Shown here in pieces: positions 45,406 to 53,752 of a stretch of 64,000 nt of DNA (its first letter is position 1; each line of letters begins with the position of its first letter). The position numbers and the translations under genes are program-made. The notes beneath the pieces were generated by a model that saw nothing but the letters and a program-made list of their open reading frames with translations, had not been told where the DNA came from and did no database searches. Source of the DNA: Rubrivivax sp. GTDB lineage: Bacteria; Pseudomonadota; Gammaproteobacteria; Burkholderiales; Burkholderiaceae_C. Location of the stretch: assembly GCA_022842595.1 (NCBI GenBank), contig JALHPF010000010.1, positions 62,001-126,000 of the forward strand, in the 5' to 3' direction.

Positions 45406-45463
45406 ACTGCCTCAGCCACTGGCTGCCGCGATCGACGCGTTGCGGGCGGCAAGCACGATATGA
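45377..45463 (+). pseudogene. DUF302-like N-terminal stub
   Basis: A 28-residue frame (MTASYALTIELPQPLAAAID) that resembles the first strand and helix of DUF302 proteins, which often travel with sulfide-oxidation genes. It then stops in ATGA, overlapping the next gene. A complete DUF302 domain has over 100 residues, so this is a remnant or a coincidental short frame. It overlaps the end of the MBL gene. Confidence 0.35.
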
Positions 45464-46605
45464 GCACATACCGCGATCCGGCTCGCATCACCGTGCTGGG
45501 TGCAGGCTTCGGCGCGCTTTCAACGGTGCGCGCGCTGCGTCGCCGCGATCGCCACGCACGGATCACCCTGGTGGCACCACGCGCCGAATTGCACTACCTG
45601 CCCGGCATCATCTGGATCCCCAGCGGCCTGCGCACCCGTGCCGATCTGGTCGTGCCGCTGGGCAACTTCTTGAAGCGCATGGCGGTCGACTTCCAGCCGG
45701 CCGAGGTCACTGGCCTTTCCGATGGTGGCCGCACCGTGCATACCAGCCACGGCGTCGTCACGAATGATGCGCTGGTCATCGCCACCGGTGGCCGCTTCCT
45801 GAAGAAGCTGCCGGGTATCGAACACGCCATCACGCCCTGCGAAGGCATCGCGGCGGCGGAGCGCATCCGCGACCGGCTGCGCGAGATGCCCGGCGGCACG
45901 ATCGCGGTCGGCTTTGCCAGCAACCCGAACGAGCCCACCGCCGTGCGTGGCGGGCCGATGTTCGAGTTCCTCTTCGGCATCGACGAGCAGCTCAGGCGCG
46001 AAGGCCGGCGCGACCGCTTCGAGATCGTCTTCTTCAACCCCAGCACGGAACCCGGCAACCGGCTCGGCCCCAAAGCCGTGAAGCACCTGCTGGGCGAGAT
46101 GGCACGGCGCGGCATCCGCACGCACCTGGGCCACAAGCTCAAGCGCTTCGAGGCCGACAAGGTGGTCACCGAGGGCGGCGAGTTCACGGCCGATCTGATC
46201 CTCTTCATGCCCGGCATGACGGGCAACACCTGGTTCGACGCCACGGACCTGCCGCGCTCGCCGGGCGGGCTGCTGCAGGCCGACGCGCATTGCCGCATCC
46301 CGGGCACCGAGCGCATCTATGTCGTGGGCGACTCGGGCAGTTTCCCCGGTCCGGACTGGATGCCCAAGCAGGCCCACATGGCCGATCTGCAGGCTGCAGC
46401 CGCAGCCGAGAACCTGCTCGGCGACCTGCAGGGCCAGCCGTCCAGCGTGACCTTCAAGGTCGAGCTGATCTGCATCGTCGACGCCATCGACCACGGCACG
46501 CTGATCTGGCGCACGCCAGCGCGCAACTGGCTGCTGCCATCCACCCGGCTGCTGCATTGGGCCAAGCGCGGCTTCGAGTGGAACTACCTGCGGCAGTACC
46601 GCTGA
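45460..46605 (+). CDS. Sulfide:quinone oxidoreductase-like flavoprotein
   Basis: A 381-residue FAD-dependent oxidoreductase with Rossmann motif GAGFGAL (14-20), the second FAD region LVIATGG and the third VVGDSGSF. It resembles sulfide:quinone oxidoreductases and flavocytochrome c flavoproteins. Cysteines are at 127, 278 and 338. The middle redox cysteine of typical SQR (in a CFGPxYEF context) is replaced: the matching stretch is VRGGPMFEF. Its catalytic chemistry is therefore uncertain. The C-terminal helix region (LLPSTRLLHWAKRGFEW) could bind the membrane. Confidence 0.75.
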   Translation: MSTYRDPARITVLGAGFGALSTVRALRRRDRHARITLVAPRAELHYLPGIIWIPSGLRTRADLVVPLGNFLKRMAVDFQPAEVTGLSDGGRTVHTSHGVVTNDALVIATGGRFLKKLPGIEHAITPCEGIAAAERIRDRLREMPGGTIAVGFASNPNEPTAVRGGPMFEFLFGIDEQLRREGRRDRFEIVFFNPSTEPGNRLGPKAVKHLLGEMARRGIRTHLGHKLKRFEADKVVTEGGEFTADLILFMPGMTGNTWFDATDLPRSPGGLLQADAHCRIPGTERIYVVGDSGSFPGPDWMPKQAHMADLQAAAAAENLLGDLQGQPSSVTFKVELICIVDAIDHGTLIWRTPARNWLLPSTRLLHWAKRGFEWNYLRQYR

Positions 46606-46635
46606 ACCTGCAAGCCCGACACACCCCGACACACC

Positions 46636-47067
46636 ATGACTGAAACCCTGGCCACCCCACCGGTCTCGACCGACAGCGTCTACACCCGCCTGGGCGGCGA
46701 GCCAGCGGTCCGCGCCCTGGTGGACCGCTTCTATGCGCTGATGGACGAGCTGCCCGAGGCCTACACCGTGCGCCGCCTGCACCCGAAAAGCCTGGCCGGC
46801 AGCGCCAACAGCCTCTTCAAGTTCCTGAGTGGCTGGTTCGGCGGGCCGCCGCTGTACATCCGCGAGCGCGGCCACCCACGGTTGCGGATGCGGCACGCCC
46901 CCTACGCCATCGGCGCCGTGGAGCGCGACGAGTGGATGCTGTGCATGCGTCAGGCACTGGCCGAGCAGGTGGCCGACAAGGCGCTGCGTGAGGCGGTCGA
47001 AAGGGCCTTCAGCGACATGGCCGAACACATGGTCAACACGGGCAACGCCGCAGGGTGCCCGCGATGA
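46636..47067 (+). CDS. Group II truncated haemoglobin
   Basis: A 143-residue globin of the truncated group II type: YTRLGGEPAVRALVDRFY at the start, proximal His87 in RMRHAPYAIG, and a C-terminal helix. Such proteins bind oxygen, NO or sulfide. In this operon a role in handling sulfide or protecting the oxidase is plausible. Its stop overlaps the next start (ATGA). Confidence 0.88.
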   Translation: MTETLATPPVSTDSVYTRLGGEPAVRALVDRFYALMDELPEAYTVRRLHPKSLAGSANSLFKFLSGWFGGPPLYIRERGHPRLRMRHAPYAIGAVERDEWMLCMRQALAEQVADKALREAVERAFSDMAEHMVNTGNAAGCPR

Positions 47068-47612
47068 AGATGATCACAACCCGCCAGTCCGGCAGTCGGG
47101 CGTTCTGGGTGGCGACCCTGGTCGCGCTGCTCTGCACTGTGGCCATGCTCCTCCCGCTGGCGGCTCATGCAGCGCCGCTGTCCGCCGGCTCGGCCATGCC
47201 CCCGCTGAGCCTGAACGATCAACACGACAAACCGGCTCCGGTCGGCCCCTCGACGCGTTGGGTGGTCTTCACGGCCGACAAGGCCGTGAGCGACATGGTC
47301 AGTGCCGTGCTGGCCGCCGAACCGGCGGGCGTCGCTGATCGCCTGCGCCTCGTCGTCGTGGCCGACATCAGCGGCATGCCAGCGCTGGTGACACGCATGT
47401 TTGCGTTGCCCAAGCTGCGCGAGCTGCCCTTCCCCATCGCGCTTGTCAGAGACCCAGCGCAGCTGACCCAGGTGGCCGACATCCCGAGATTGCCCGGCAG
47501 CGCCACCGTGTTGCGCATCGAAGCAGGACGCGTCGCCCAGGTCGTCATGGCACGCCAGGCCGGCGACTTGCGTGCGGCGCTGGGCTTGCCTGCTGCCCCT
47601 GCCACCCCGTGA
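47064..47612 (+). CDS. Exported thioredoxin-fold-like protein without CxxC
   Basis: A 182-residue protein with a signal peptide ending near AAHAA-PLSAG. The body has alternating strands and helices like the thioredoxin superfamily (PPLSLNDQHDKP, RWVVFTADK), but it has no cysteine pair in the mature part, so it cannot act as a disulfide exchanger. Related periplasmic proteins occur in sulfur operons. The start at 47064 overlaps the haemoglobin stop. Confidence 0.55.
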   Translation: MKMITTRQSGSRAFWVATLVALLCTVAMLLPLAAHAAPLSAGSAMPPLSLNDQHDKPAPVGPSTRWVVFTADKAVSDMVSAVLAAEPAGVADRLRLVVVADISGMPALVTRMFALPKLRELPFPIALVRDPAQLTQVADIPRLPGSATVLRIEAGRVAQVVMARQAGDLRAALGLPAAPATP

Positions 47613-47704
47613 CCTGCGCGCAGACAGACCGATTCGTTCCACCGTCGCTCATCACCCACCCCCGTTCACCCATCCCTGTTTACCAACCCACTGGAGTTCG
47701 AACC

Positions 47705-48118
47705 ATGAAGAAGTCACTGATCATTGCCGCCGCCCTGCTGTCCACCGCCGCTGCGGTGCACGCGGAAGAATTGTTCGTCAACATCCACTCCGGCAATGCG
47801 ATGGCGCAGGGCGCCGGCCTCGTGCTGGCAGGTCAAGCCCTGGAGCAGAAAGCCGCGGTGCGCGTGCTGCTGTGCGACGCGGCCGGCGACATCGCGCTGG
47901 TCGGCAAGGAGATGCCCACCCTCAAGCCGCGCAACGTCACGCCCCAGCAGATGCTGCAGGGCCTGATCAAGGCTGGCGCAAAGGTCGAGGTCTGCGCCCT
48001 GTACCTGCCCAACACCGGCAAGCAGGCCAGCGACCTGATCGCGGGCGTGACCCCCGCCAAGCCGGCCGAAGTGGCGGCGCACCTGCTCAAGCCCGGCGTC
48101 AACACGCTGGCCTTCTGA
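47705..48118 (+). CDS. Periplasmic DsrE family protein
   Basis: A 137-residue protein with signal peptide MKKSLIIAAALLSTAAAVHA and a DsrE/DsrF-like fold. Two cysteines, Cys57 (RVLLCDAAGD) and Cys97 (VEVCALYLPN), match positions used by DsrE-type proteins to carry persulfide sulfur. A periplasmic copy beside a Tat-type SQR suggests it receives sulfur from sulfide oxidation. GGAG lies 8 nt before the ATG. Confidence 0.85.
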   Translation: MKKSLIIAAALLSTAAAVHAEELFVNIHSGNAMAQGAGLVLAGQALEQKAAVRVLLCDAAGDIALVGKEMPTLKPRNVTPQQMLQGLIKAGAKVEVCALYLPNTGKQASDLIAGVTPAKPAEVAAHLLKPGVNTLAF

Positions 48119-48197
48119 ACCACAGAACAAACAGCGCAGCCCACTGCGCGTCCGGCTCGGGCCATTGCTGGCACCGGCCCCCAAACAGGAGACCAAC

Positions 48198-49541
48198 ATG
48201 GATCAGAACCGCACCCCTTCGGCCGTGGACCCGAACCGCAGACGATGGCTCCAGGCCCTGGCCGCAGCTCCGGTCTTGGCAGGGGCCGCCGCCGCCCCTG
48301 TGCCGGCACACGCCGCCGTCAAGACCAACGCCCGCATCGTCATCGCCGGCAGCGGCCTCGGCGGCATCGCCGTGGCCAACCGGCTGGCCCGCATGCTCGA
48401 CGGTGCCAGGATCACCATCATCGACCGCAAGGAAGAACACAACTACCAACCGGGCTACACCCTCGTGGCCACCGGCGTCTGGCCGGTGGAGAAGGTGCAA
48501 GACCGCAATGCCGACTACCAGCCTGCCGGCGTGGAGTGGGTGAAGGACATGGTCGCCGGCTTCGATCCGTCCGCCAACACCGTGGTCACCGCAGGCGGGC
48601 AGCGCATCACCTACGACTTCCTGGTCGTGGCCACCGGCGTGCAGCTGGACTACGCGCAGATCGAAGGCATGGACGTCAGCGCCATCGGCACCGACAAGGC
48701 GCCCGGACTGACCAGTGTCTACCCCAGCCCGCAGGCGGCGCAGGCGACCTGGGCGGCCATGCAGGCCTTCACCGCCAAGGGCGGCAATGCCGTGATGACG
48801 CTGCCGGCAACGCCGCTCAAGTGTGCCGGCGCGCCACTGAAGATGAGCTTCATGCTGCGCGACCGGCTGTTCAAGGCAGGCACGCTGGGCAGCTCGAAGA
48901 TCAGCTTCCAGTCGGCCCTGGGCAATGTCTTCGGCGTCAAGGTGGTCAACGACAACGTGCTCGAACGCTGGAAGTCGCTGGGCATCGATGTCGAGTTCTC
49001 GCGCAAGCTTACGGCCATCGACATCGGCGCGCGTCGTGCGACCTTCGTGTCGCCCGAGGGTGAGAAGCAGGAGATGCCGTACGACTTCATCCATGTCGTG
49101 CCGCCCATGCGCGCACCCGACGCAGTGAAGAACAGCGACCTGGCCTGGAAGGAAGGCCCCTTCGCCGCCGGTGGCTGGCTGGAGGTGGACAAGGCCACTC
49201 TGCAGCACCGCCGCTTCCCCAACGTGTTCGGCATCGGCGACATCAACGGCACCCCGCGCGGCAAGACCGCCGCCACGGTGAAGAAGAGTGCACCGCTGGT
49301 GGCGCACAACCTGGTGGAGGTGATTGCAGGGCGCAAGGCCGACGAGGCCTTCGACGGCTACACCTCGTGCCCGCTCATCACGCGCGAGGGCTCGGCGATG
49401 CTGATCGAGTTCGACTACGAGGGACGGCTGACGCCGAGCCTGCCGATGATCGAGCCGCTGAACGACAGCTTCTTTGCGTGGCTGATGAAGTACCGCATGC
49501 TCAAGCCCGCCTACATGGCGGTGCTCAAGGGCCGGGTCTGA
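48198..49541 (+). CDS. sqr: Sulfide:quinone oxidoreductase, type II
   Basis: A 447-residue flavoprotein with a twin-arginine-type leader (PNRRRWLQALAAAPVLAG) and FAD motif IAGSGLGG (49-56). It matches the mitochondrial-type (type II) SQR pattern. Redox cysteines are Cys209 in PLKCAGAPLK and Cys391 in YTSCPLIT. It oxidises sulfide and passes electrons to quinone, forming a persulfide. The cydAB oxidase can reoxidise the quinol. The leader would place it on the periplasmic face. GGAG lies upstream of the ATG. Confidence 0.9.
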   Translation: MDQNRTPSAVDPNRRRWLQALAAAPVLAGAAAAPVPAHAAVKTNARIVIAGSGLGGIAVANRLARMLDGARITIIDRKEEHNYQPGYTLVATGVWPVEKVQDRNADYQPAGVEWVKDMVAGFDPSANTVVTAGGQRITYDFLVVATGVQLDYAQIEGMDVSAIGTDKAPGLTSVYPSPQAAQATWAAMQAFTAKGGNAVMTLPATPLKCAGAPLKMSFMLRDRLFKAGTLGSSKISFQSALGNVFGVKVVNDNVLERWKSLGIDVEFSRKLTAIDIGARRATFVSPEGEKQEMPYDFIHVVPPMRAPDAVKNSDLAWKEGPFAAGGWLEVDKATLQHRRFPNVFGIGDINGTPRGKTAATVKKSAPLVAHNLVEVIAGRKADEAFDGYTSCPLITREGSAMLIEFDYEGRLTPSLPMIEPLNDSFFAWLMKYRMLKPAYMAVLKGRV

Positions 49542-49557
49542 ACACGAAAGGCATGAC

Positions 49558-49905
49558 ATGTACGAAATCTGGCTCGCGATGAACATCGTTTGGGAGATCG
49601 CCCTCGGCTTCTGGCCGCTGCTGGCCCTCGCCGCCGCCGCCTGGCTGGTTCTGCTGGCCCTGGCTTGGCGTCGCCCGAAGGCCCACTGGCGCCGCGCGTG
49701 GCCCATGGCTGCCGCGGTTGCGGCAGTCGCGGCGCTGATCGGTTTTCTGGTCGTCCCGACGACGAATCGTTCTTCGCTGCAGGAACTGGCCTACTGGGTC
49801 GACTGGGCGAATCTGGCCAGCATCGCACTGGGCATCGGCGTGGCAGCGCTGGCCTTTGCCTGGCCGGCCAGCGTGCTCTGGCGCAGGTCCATCATCCATC
49901 GCTGA
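49558..49905 (+). CDS. Small three-helix membrane protein of unknown function
   Basis: A 115-residue protein with three hydrophobic segments (about 12-36, 48-66 and 83-106). GAAAGG precedes the ATG by 6 nt. It follows sqr by 16 nt on the same strand, which suggests a link to SQR or quinone use. I recognise no family. Confidence 0.7.
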   Translation: MYEIWLAMNIVWEIALGFWPLLALAAAAWLVLLALAWRRPKAHWRRAWPMAAAVAAVAALIGFLVVPTTNRSSLQELAYWVDWANLASIALGIGVAALAFAWPASVLWRRSIIHR

Positions 49906-49932
49906 GATGTGAAGAACATGGGAGACAAGCAG

Positions 49933-50588
49933 ATGCATCCTCGACACCTGACCTGGCAAGCGGCGCGAGTCGTCAACGATGCAATGCAGCCACGCCGCCG
50001 CTGGCTCGTCACTGCGCTGGCAGGCGCTGTCGGGATGGCCTTGCCGCCGGGTCGGTCGCAGGCCGCCGTCGATTCGGCCTCTTTGCCCGAGCCCAAGCGC
50101 ACCCAGGCAGGCCGCTACTTGACGGCCGCAGATGTACCCGGCTTCATGCAAGCCCAGGGCGGTGCCAGCAAAGTGCTGTTCCTCGACCTGCGCACACGGG
50201 CCGAAGCCATGTACGTGGGCATGGCCAGCGGCATCGACGCTCGGGTGCCCTTCGTCGAACACCAGGAGCTGATGACCGACTGGGACGCACAGCGGGGCAT
50301 CTGCCGGCTCGAGCCGCTGCAGGACTTCGTCCCCGAGATCAACCGCCGGCTGGCACAGAAGGGCCTGTCCAAGACCGACACGTGGTGCTGATCTGCCGCT
50401 CGGGCGACCGCAGCAGCCGTGGCGCCAACCGGCTGGCCGACGATGGCTACACCCAGGTCTGGTCGGTGGTCGACGGCTTCGCGGGCGACATGGGCAAGGA
50501 CGGACGGCGCAGCGTCAACGGCTGGAAGAACGCCGGACTGCCGTGGAGCTACAAGCTGGACCGCGACCGCATCTACTTCCCGCGATGA
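49933..50588 (+). pseudogene. Rhodanese-like gene with a frameshift before the active site
   Basis: The first frame runs from 49933 (GGAG 9 nt upstream) to a stop at 50391. It carries a Tat-type leader (PRRRWLVTALAGAV) and half a rhodanese domain (SKVLFLDLRTRAEA). Adding one G near 50382 restores VVLICRSGDRSSRGANRLAD, with the catalytic cysteine, and continues to SYKLDRDRIYFPR ending at 50588. The product is cut off before the active site as written, so either the gene is dead or there is a base error. Its position in an otherwise intact operon makes a sequencing error possible. Confidence 0.78.
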
Positions 50589-50601
50589 GGCGCTGCCCCA
50601 C

Positions 50602-51516
50602 ATGACCGCCACCACCCGCGCGATGATCGCCCGATGGCGCTTGCCGAATCCCTTGCACGCCATGTTGCATTGGCTGCTGCTGCGCGGACTGCGTGCGCCT
50701 CGCCTGCCCCATGAACCCGGTTGGAACCAGCGCCCGTTCGGCGCGCGGTGCATCACACAGTTTCAGGTCCACGGCGCCCGCGGGCAACAGCTCGCAGCGT
50801 GGCTCGCGTTGCCACAAGGGGCGAACGCTGCCCAACCAGCCCCTGTGGTGGTGGCGGTCCACGGCTGGGGCGCCAACGGTTCCACGCTCGCGCCGATGGT
50901 CGAGCCCCTGGTGCGCGCAGGCATCGCGGTGGTGTTGTTCGACGCGGCGAGCCATGGCGACAGTTCGGCCGAGGCGTTCAGCTCGCTGCCTCGGTTCGCG
51001 GAAGACCTGGCCTCGGTGCTGGACGTGCTTCGCGGCCATCCAGCCATCGACACCGGCCGCGTCGCCCTGCTGGGCCATTCCGTAGGTGCCGCGGCCGTGT
51101 TGCTGCACACCGCCCGCCAAGGCGGCGTGCGGGCCGTTGTCAGCCTGTCGGCGTTCGCCCAGCCCCGCGAGGTGATGGAACGCTGGCTGCTGGAGCACCA
51201 CATCCCTCGGCGATGGGTCGGCACGGCGATCCTCGAACACGTGCAAGCCGTGATCGGCGAACGGTTCGACCACATCGCGCCGGAACATCAGTTGGCGCGC
51301 ATCGACTGCCCGGTGCTGCTGGTGCATGGCGAGCATGACCAGACCGTGCCGCTGGCGGACGCGCATCGGCTGCAAGCCTTGCTGCGCCGCGGCGAGTTGA
51401 TCGTGGTCGACGGTGACCACGACCTGCGCAAGTCGCTGGCACCGCATGCGGATCAGCTCGTACGCTTCTTCAGTACCCACCTCGAGGTCATCGCACACCC
51501 ATGTTCAAACGACTGA
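50602..51516 (+). CDS. Alpha/beta hydrolase
   Basis: A 304-residue hydrolase. The nucleophile Ser160 is in LLGHSVGA, the oxyanion-type motif is VAVHGWGANG, the acid is in VHGEHDQTVP and the His in DGDHDLRK. No signal peptide is seen. It overlaps the next rhodanese start by 16 nt. The substrate is unknown, and its place in the sulfur operon is unexplained. Confidence 0.82.
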   Translation: MTATTRAMIARWRLPNPLHAMLHWLLLRGLRAPRLPHEPGWNQRPFGARCITQFQVHGARGQQLAAWLALPQGANAAQPAPVVVAVHGWGANGSTLAPMVEPLVRAGIAVVLFDAASHGDSSAEAFSSLPRFAEDLASVLDVLRGHPAIDTGRVALLGHSVGAAAVLLHTARQGGVRAVVSLSAFAQPREVMERWLLEHHIPRRWVGTAILEHVQAVIGERFDHIAPEHQLARIDCPVLLVHGEHDQTVPLADAHRLQALLRRGELIVVDGDHDLRKSLAPHADQLVRFFSTHLEVIAHPCSND

Positions 51517-51881
51517 AACGCTGGCTGCTGCCAGCGAAGCCCGGAAAGCCTGAAGCATCGGCGCCCGACGACACAGCGCCCCCTGCAACGCGCCCGGCAT
51601 CCATCGAACTGCCCGGCACCCTGGTCATCGACGTGCGGTCGGAACGCGAGTTCCAGGCCACGGCCATCGAGCACGCCATCAACGTGCCGCTGCCGCAGCT
51701 GGCGCATCGCATCGCGGAGCTCGCCACCGACAAGACCACGCCACTGGTTCTGTACTGCGCCAGCGGGGCACGGTCCGGTAGCGCCTGCCAGATGCTCAGG
51801 CAACTGGGCTACACCCACGTCACCAATGCCGGCGGTCTGTACGCAGCAGCTGCACACCTGCAGCGCGAGGTTCGCCGATGA
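51501..51881 (+). CDS. Rhodanese-like protein
   Basis: A 126-residue single-domain rhodanese (about 38-122) with DVRSEREF and catalytic Cys86 in LYCASGARSG. It has a short basic N-terminus and no signal peptide, so it is cytoplasmic. It can take sulfur from persulfides made by SQR. It overlaps the hydrolase gene. Confidence 0.85.
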   Translation: MFKRLKRWLLPAKPGKPEASAPDDTAPPATRPASIELPGTLVIDVRSEREFQATAIEHAINVPLPQLAHRIAELATDKTTPLVLYCASGARSGSACQMLRQLGYTHVTNAGGLYAAAAHLQREVRR

Positions 51882-51900
51882 AGCCTGGCGCTGTGCCAAC

Positions 51901-52602
51901 ATGAACGACATGACGACTCCACTCATCACCAACGAACTCGATCTTCTGGAGAAGCTGGTTCCGCTGGCTGACCTGCACATCGTCGAGGCAGGTTGCGGTG
52001 CTGCACACCTGGCGCGCGAACTGGTCAGCCGCTACCCCACCGCCGAGGTCGTCGGGATCGAAGTCGATCAGCGGCAACTGGCCAAGAATCGATTGGCCCC
52101 GACTGAACGGCTGCGGTTCGAAGAGGCCGGCGCCCAAGCCATTCCCTTTCCGGATTCGTCCTTCGATGGCGCACTGATGCTCAAGTCGCTGCACCATGTG
52201 CCCATGCCGCAGATGGACCAGGCCCTGGCCGAACTCGCGCGCGTGCTGCACCCCGGCGGCTGGCTGTACGTGTTGGAACCCGTCTACGCCGGCGAACTGA
52301 ACGAATTGATCCGCCTGTTCAACGACGAAGGTGATGTGCGTGCCGCCGCCCAGGCCGCGCTGGACCGGGCAGTGGCCTCGGGACATTGGGCATCGGTAGC
52401 CGACCAGCACTTCGAATCACCGGTCGGCTTTACCAGCTTCGATGACTTCGAGCAACGCATGATGCGTCCGACCTTCGCTGACCACGGTATCGATGCGGCG
52501 ATGGTAGAGCGTGTCCGGGCGCGATACACCCCGCATCAGGGCCCCGGCGGCGCGCATTTCACCCGGCCCATGCACGTGCGCCTGCTGCGCAAGACACGCT
52601 GA
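51901..52602 (+). CDS. Class I SAM-dependent methyltransferase
   Basis: A 233-residue methyltransferase with the SAM motif IVEAGCGAAHLA, the acidic loop VVGIEVD and the post-motif HPGGWLYVLEP. Start at 51901; the frame is open to 51826. The substrate is not evident. It is the first of three methyltransferase genes in a row after the rhodanese. Confidence 0.82.
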   Translation: MNDMTTPLITNELDLLEKLVPLADLHIVEAGCGAAHLARELVSRYPTAEVVGIEVDQRQLAKNRLAPTERLRFEEAGAQAIPFPDSSFDGALMLKSLHHVPMPQMDQALAELARVLHPGGWLYVLEPVYAGELNELIRLFNDEGDVRAAAQAALDRAVASGHWASVADQHFESPVGFTSFDDFEQRMMRPTFADHGIDAAMVERVRARYTPHQGPGGAHFTRPMHVRLLRKTR

Positions 52603-52611
52603 GGTCTTCGA

Positions 52612-53238
52612 ATGAGCACCCCGCCCGCGTTCACCGATGCCGCCGAAACCTGGAACCGCCGCTATGCGGGCGACGAGTTCCTGTTCGGCACCGAACCCAA
52701 CGCCTGGTTGCGCGAGCACGCCAGTTCCCTGCCGTCCGGCGGGCGCATCCTCAGCGTCGCCGACGGCGAAGGACGCAACAGCGTCTGGCTGGCACGGCAG
52801 GGCTTCCAGGTCGATGCCTTCGATGTCGCTGACCGTGCAGTCATGAAGGCGCAGGCCTTTGCCCGGCGCGAGGGCGTCTCGGTGAACTTCGCGGTCGCCG
52901 ACGTGGATGGCTACCACTGGCCCGGAGCGGCCTATGCTGGCGTGGCCGCGATCTTCGTGCAGTTCGCCGACCCCGCGACCCGTACACGCCTGTTCGAACG
53001 CATCGTCCGCAGCCTGAAACCGGGCGGCGTGCTCATCTTGCAGGGCTATACGCCGAAGCAGCTGGAATACCGGACCGGCGGACCACCGTTCCTGTCGCAC
53101 CTGTACACCCGGGAACTGCTGGAAGCGGCCTTCGCAGACCTGTCGATCATCGAGCTGCGCGAGTACGAGGCCGAGGTCCAGGAGGGACAGGGCCACAGCG
53201 GGCAGTCGGCACTGATCGGCCTGGTGGCGCGTCGATGA
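52612..53238 (+). CDS. Class I SAM-dependent methyltransferase, TehB/thiopurine-like
   Basis: A 208-residue methyltransferase with WNRRYAGDEFLFGTEPNAWL at the N-terminus, SAM motif ILSVADGEGRNSVWLA and LKPGGVLILQG. This layout is that of the TehB/TPMT-like group, which can methylate thiols, selenium or tellurium compounds. Methylation of sulfide or a thiol is therefore a possible role here. The stop overlaps the next start (ATGA). Confidence 0.82.
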   Translation: MSTPPAFTDAAETWNRRYAGDEFLFGTEPNAWLREHASSLPSGGRILSVADGEGRNSVWLARQGFQVDAFDVADRAVMKAQAFARREGVSVNFAVADVDGYHWPGAAYAGVAAIFVQFADPATRTRLFERIVRSLKPGGVLILQGYTPKQLEYRTGGPPFLSHLYTRELLEAAFADLSIIELREYEAEVQEGQGHSGQSALIGLVARR

Positions 53239-53711
53239 GCATGGGCGCCCGAGTACTGGGCGGCGATGCCGCAGAGTGGGCCGGTCGATGGCTGGTCGCC
53301 TTGCAGTTCGGCCTGTTGGCCTTCATGGGAGGGCGGGCGTGGGTGACACTGCCGATCCTCGACACTGCGGCCGTGGCCTTGCTGACAGGATCGGCAGGAA
53401 TGGCCATCTGGACACTGGCTGTCAATCGGCCGGGCAACTTCAACATCCGGCCGACGCCCCGAAGCGGAGGCACCCTGGTGACGGGTGGTCCGTATCGCTG
53501 GATTCGCCACCCCATGTACACGTCGGTGCTGCTTGGCGCTGCCGGGGCGGCAGTGATGTCGCATCAAGTTCTCGATGTCCTACTGTGGTTCGCATTGCTC
53601 GTCGTTCTCGGGGCCAAAGCCCTCATCGAGGAACGTGCGTTGACGCTCCGATTCCCCGGTTATCAGGACTACAAGACCCAGACAACCAGGTTCGTGCCCT
53701 GGTTGGTCTGA
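53235..53711 (+). CDS. Isoprenylcysteine carboxyl methyltransferase (ICMT) family membrane protein
   Basis: A 158-residue membrane protein with four helices. The segment GPYRWIRHPMYTSVLLG and the late EERALTLRFPGYQDY motif identify the ICMT/phospholipid-methyltransferase fold. Bacterial members methylate diverse small lipophilic molecules. It is the last gene of the methyltransferase run. Confidence 0.82.
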   Translation: MSMGARVLGGDAAEWAGRWLVALQFGLLAFMGGRAWVTLPILDTAAVALLTGSAGMAIWTLAVNRPGNFNIRPTPRSGGTLVTGGPYRWIRHPMYTSVLLGAAGAAVMSHQVLDVLLWFALLVVLGAKALIEERALTLRFPGYQDYKTQTTRFVPWLV

Positions 53712-53752
53712 CACCATGAAGTGCCCAGTCGCCCGACCTTGATGACCCTCGC

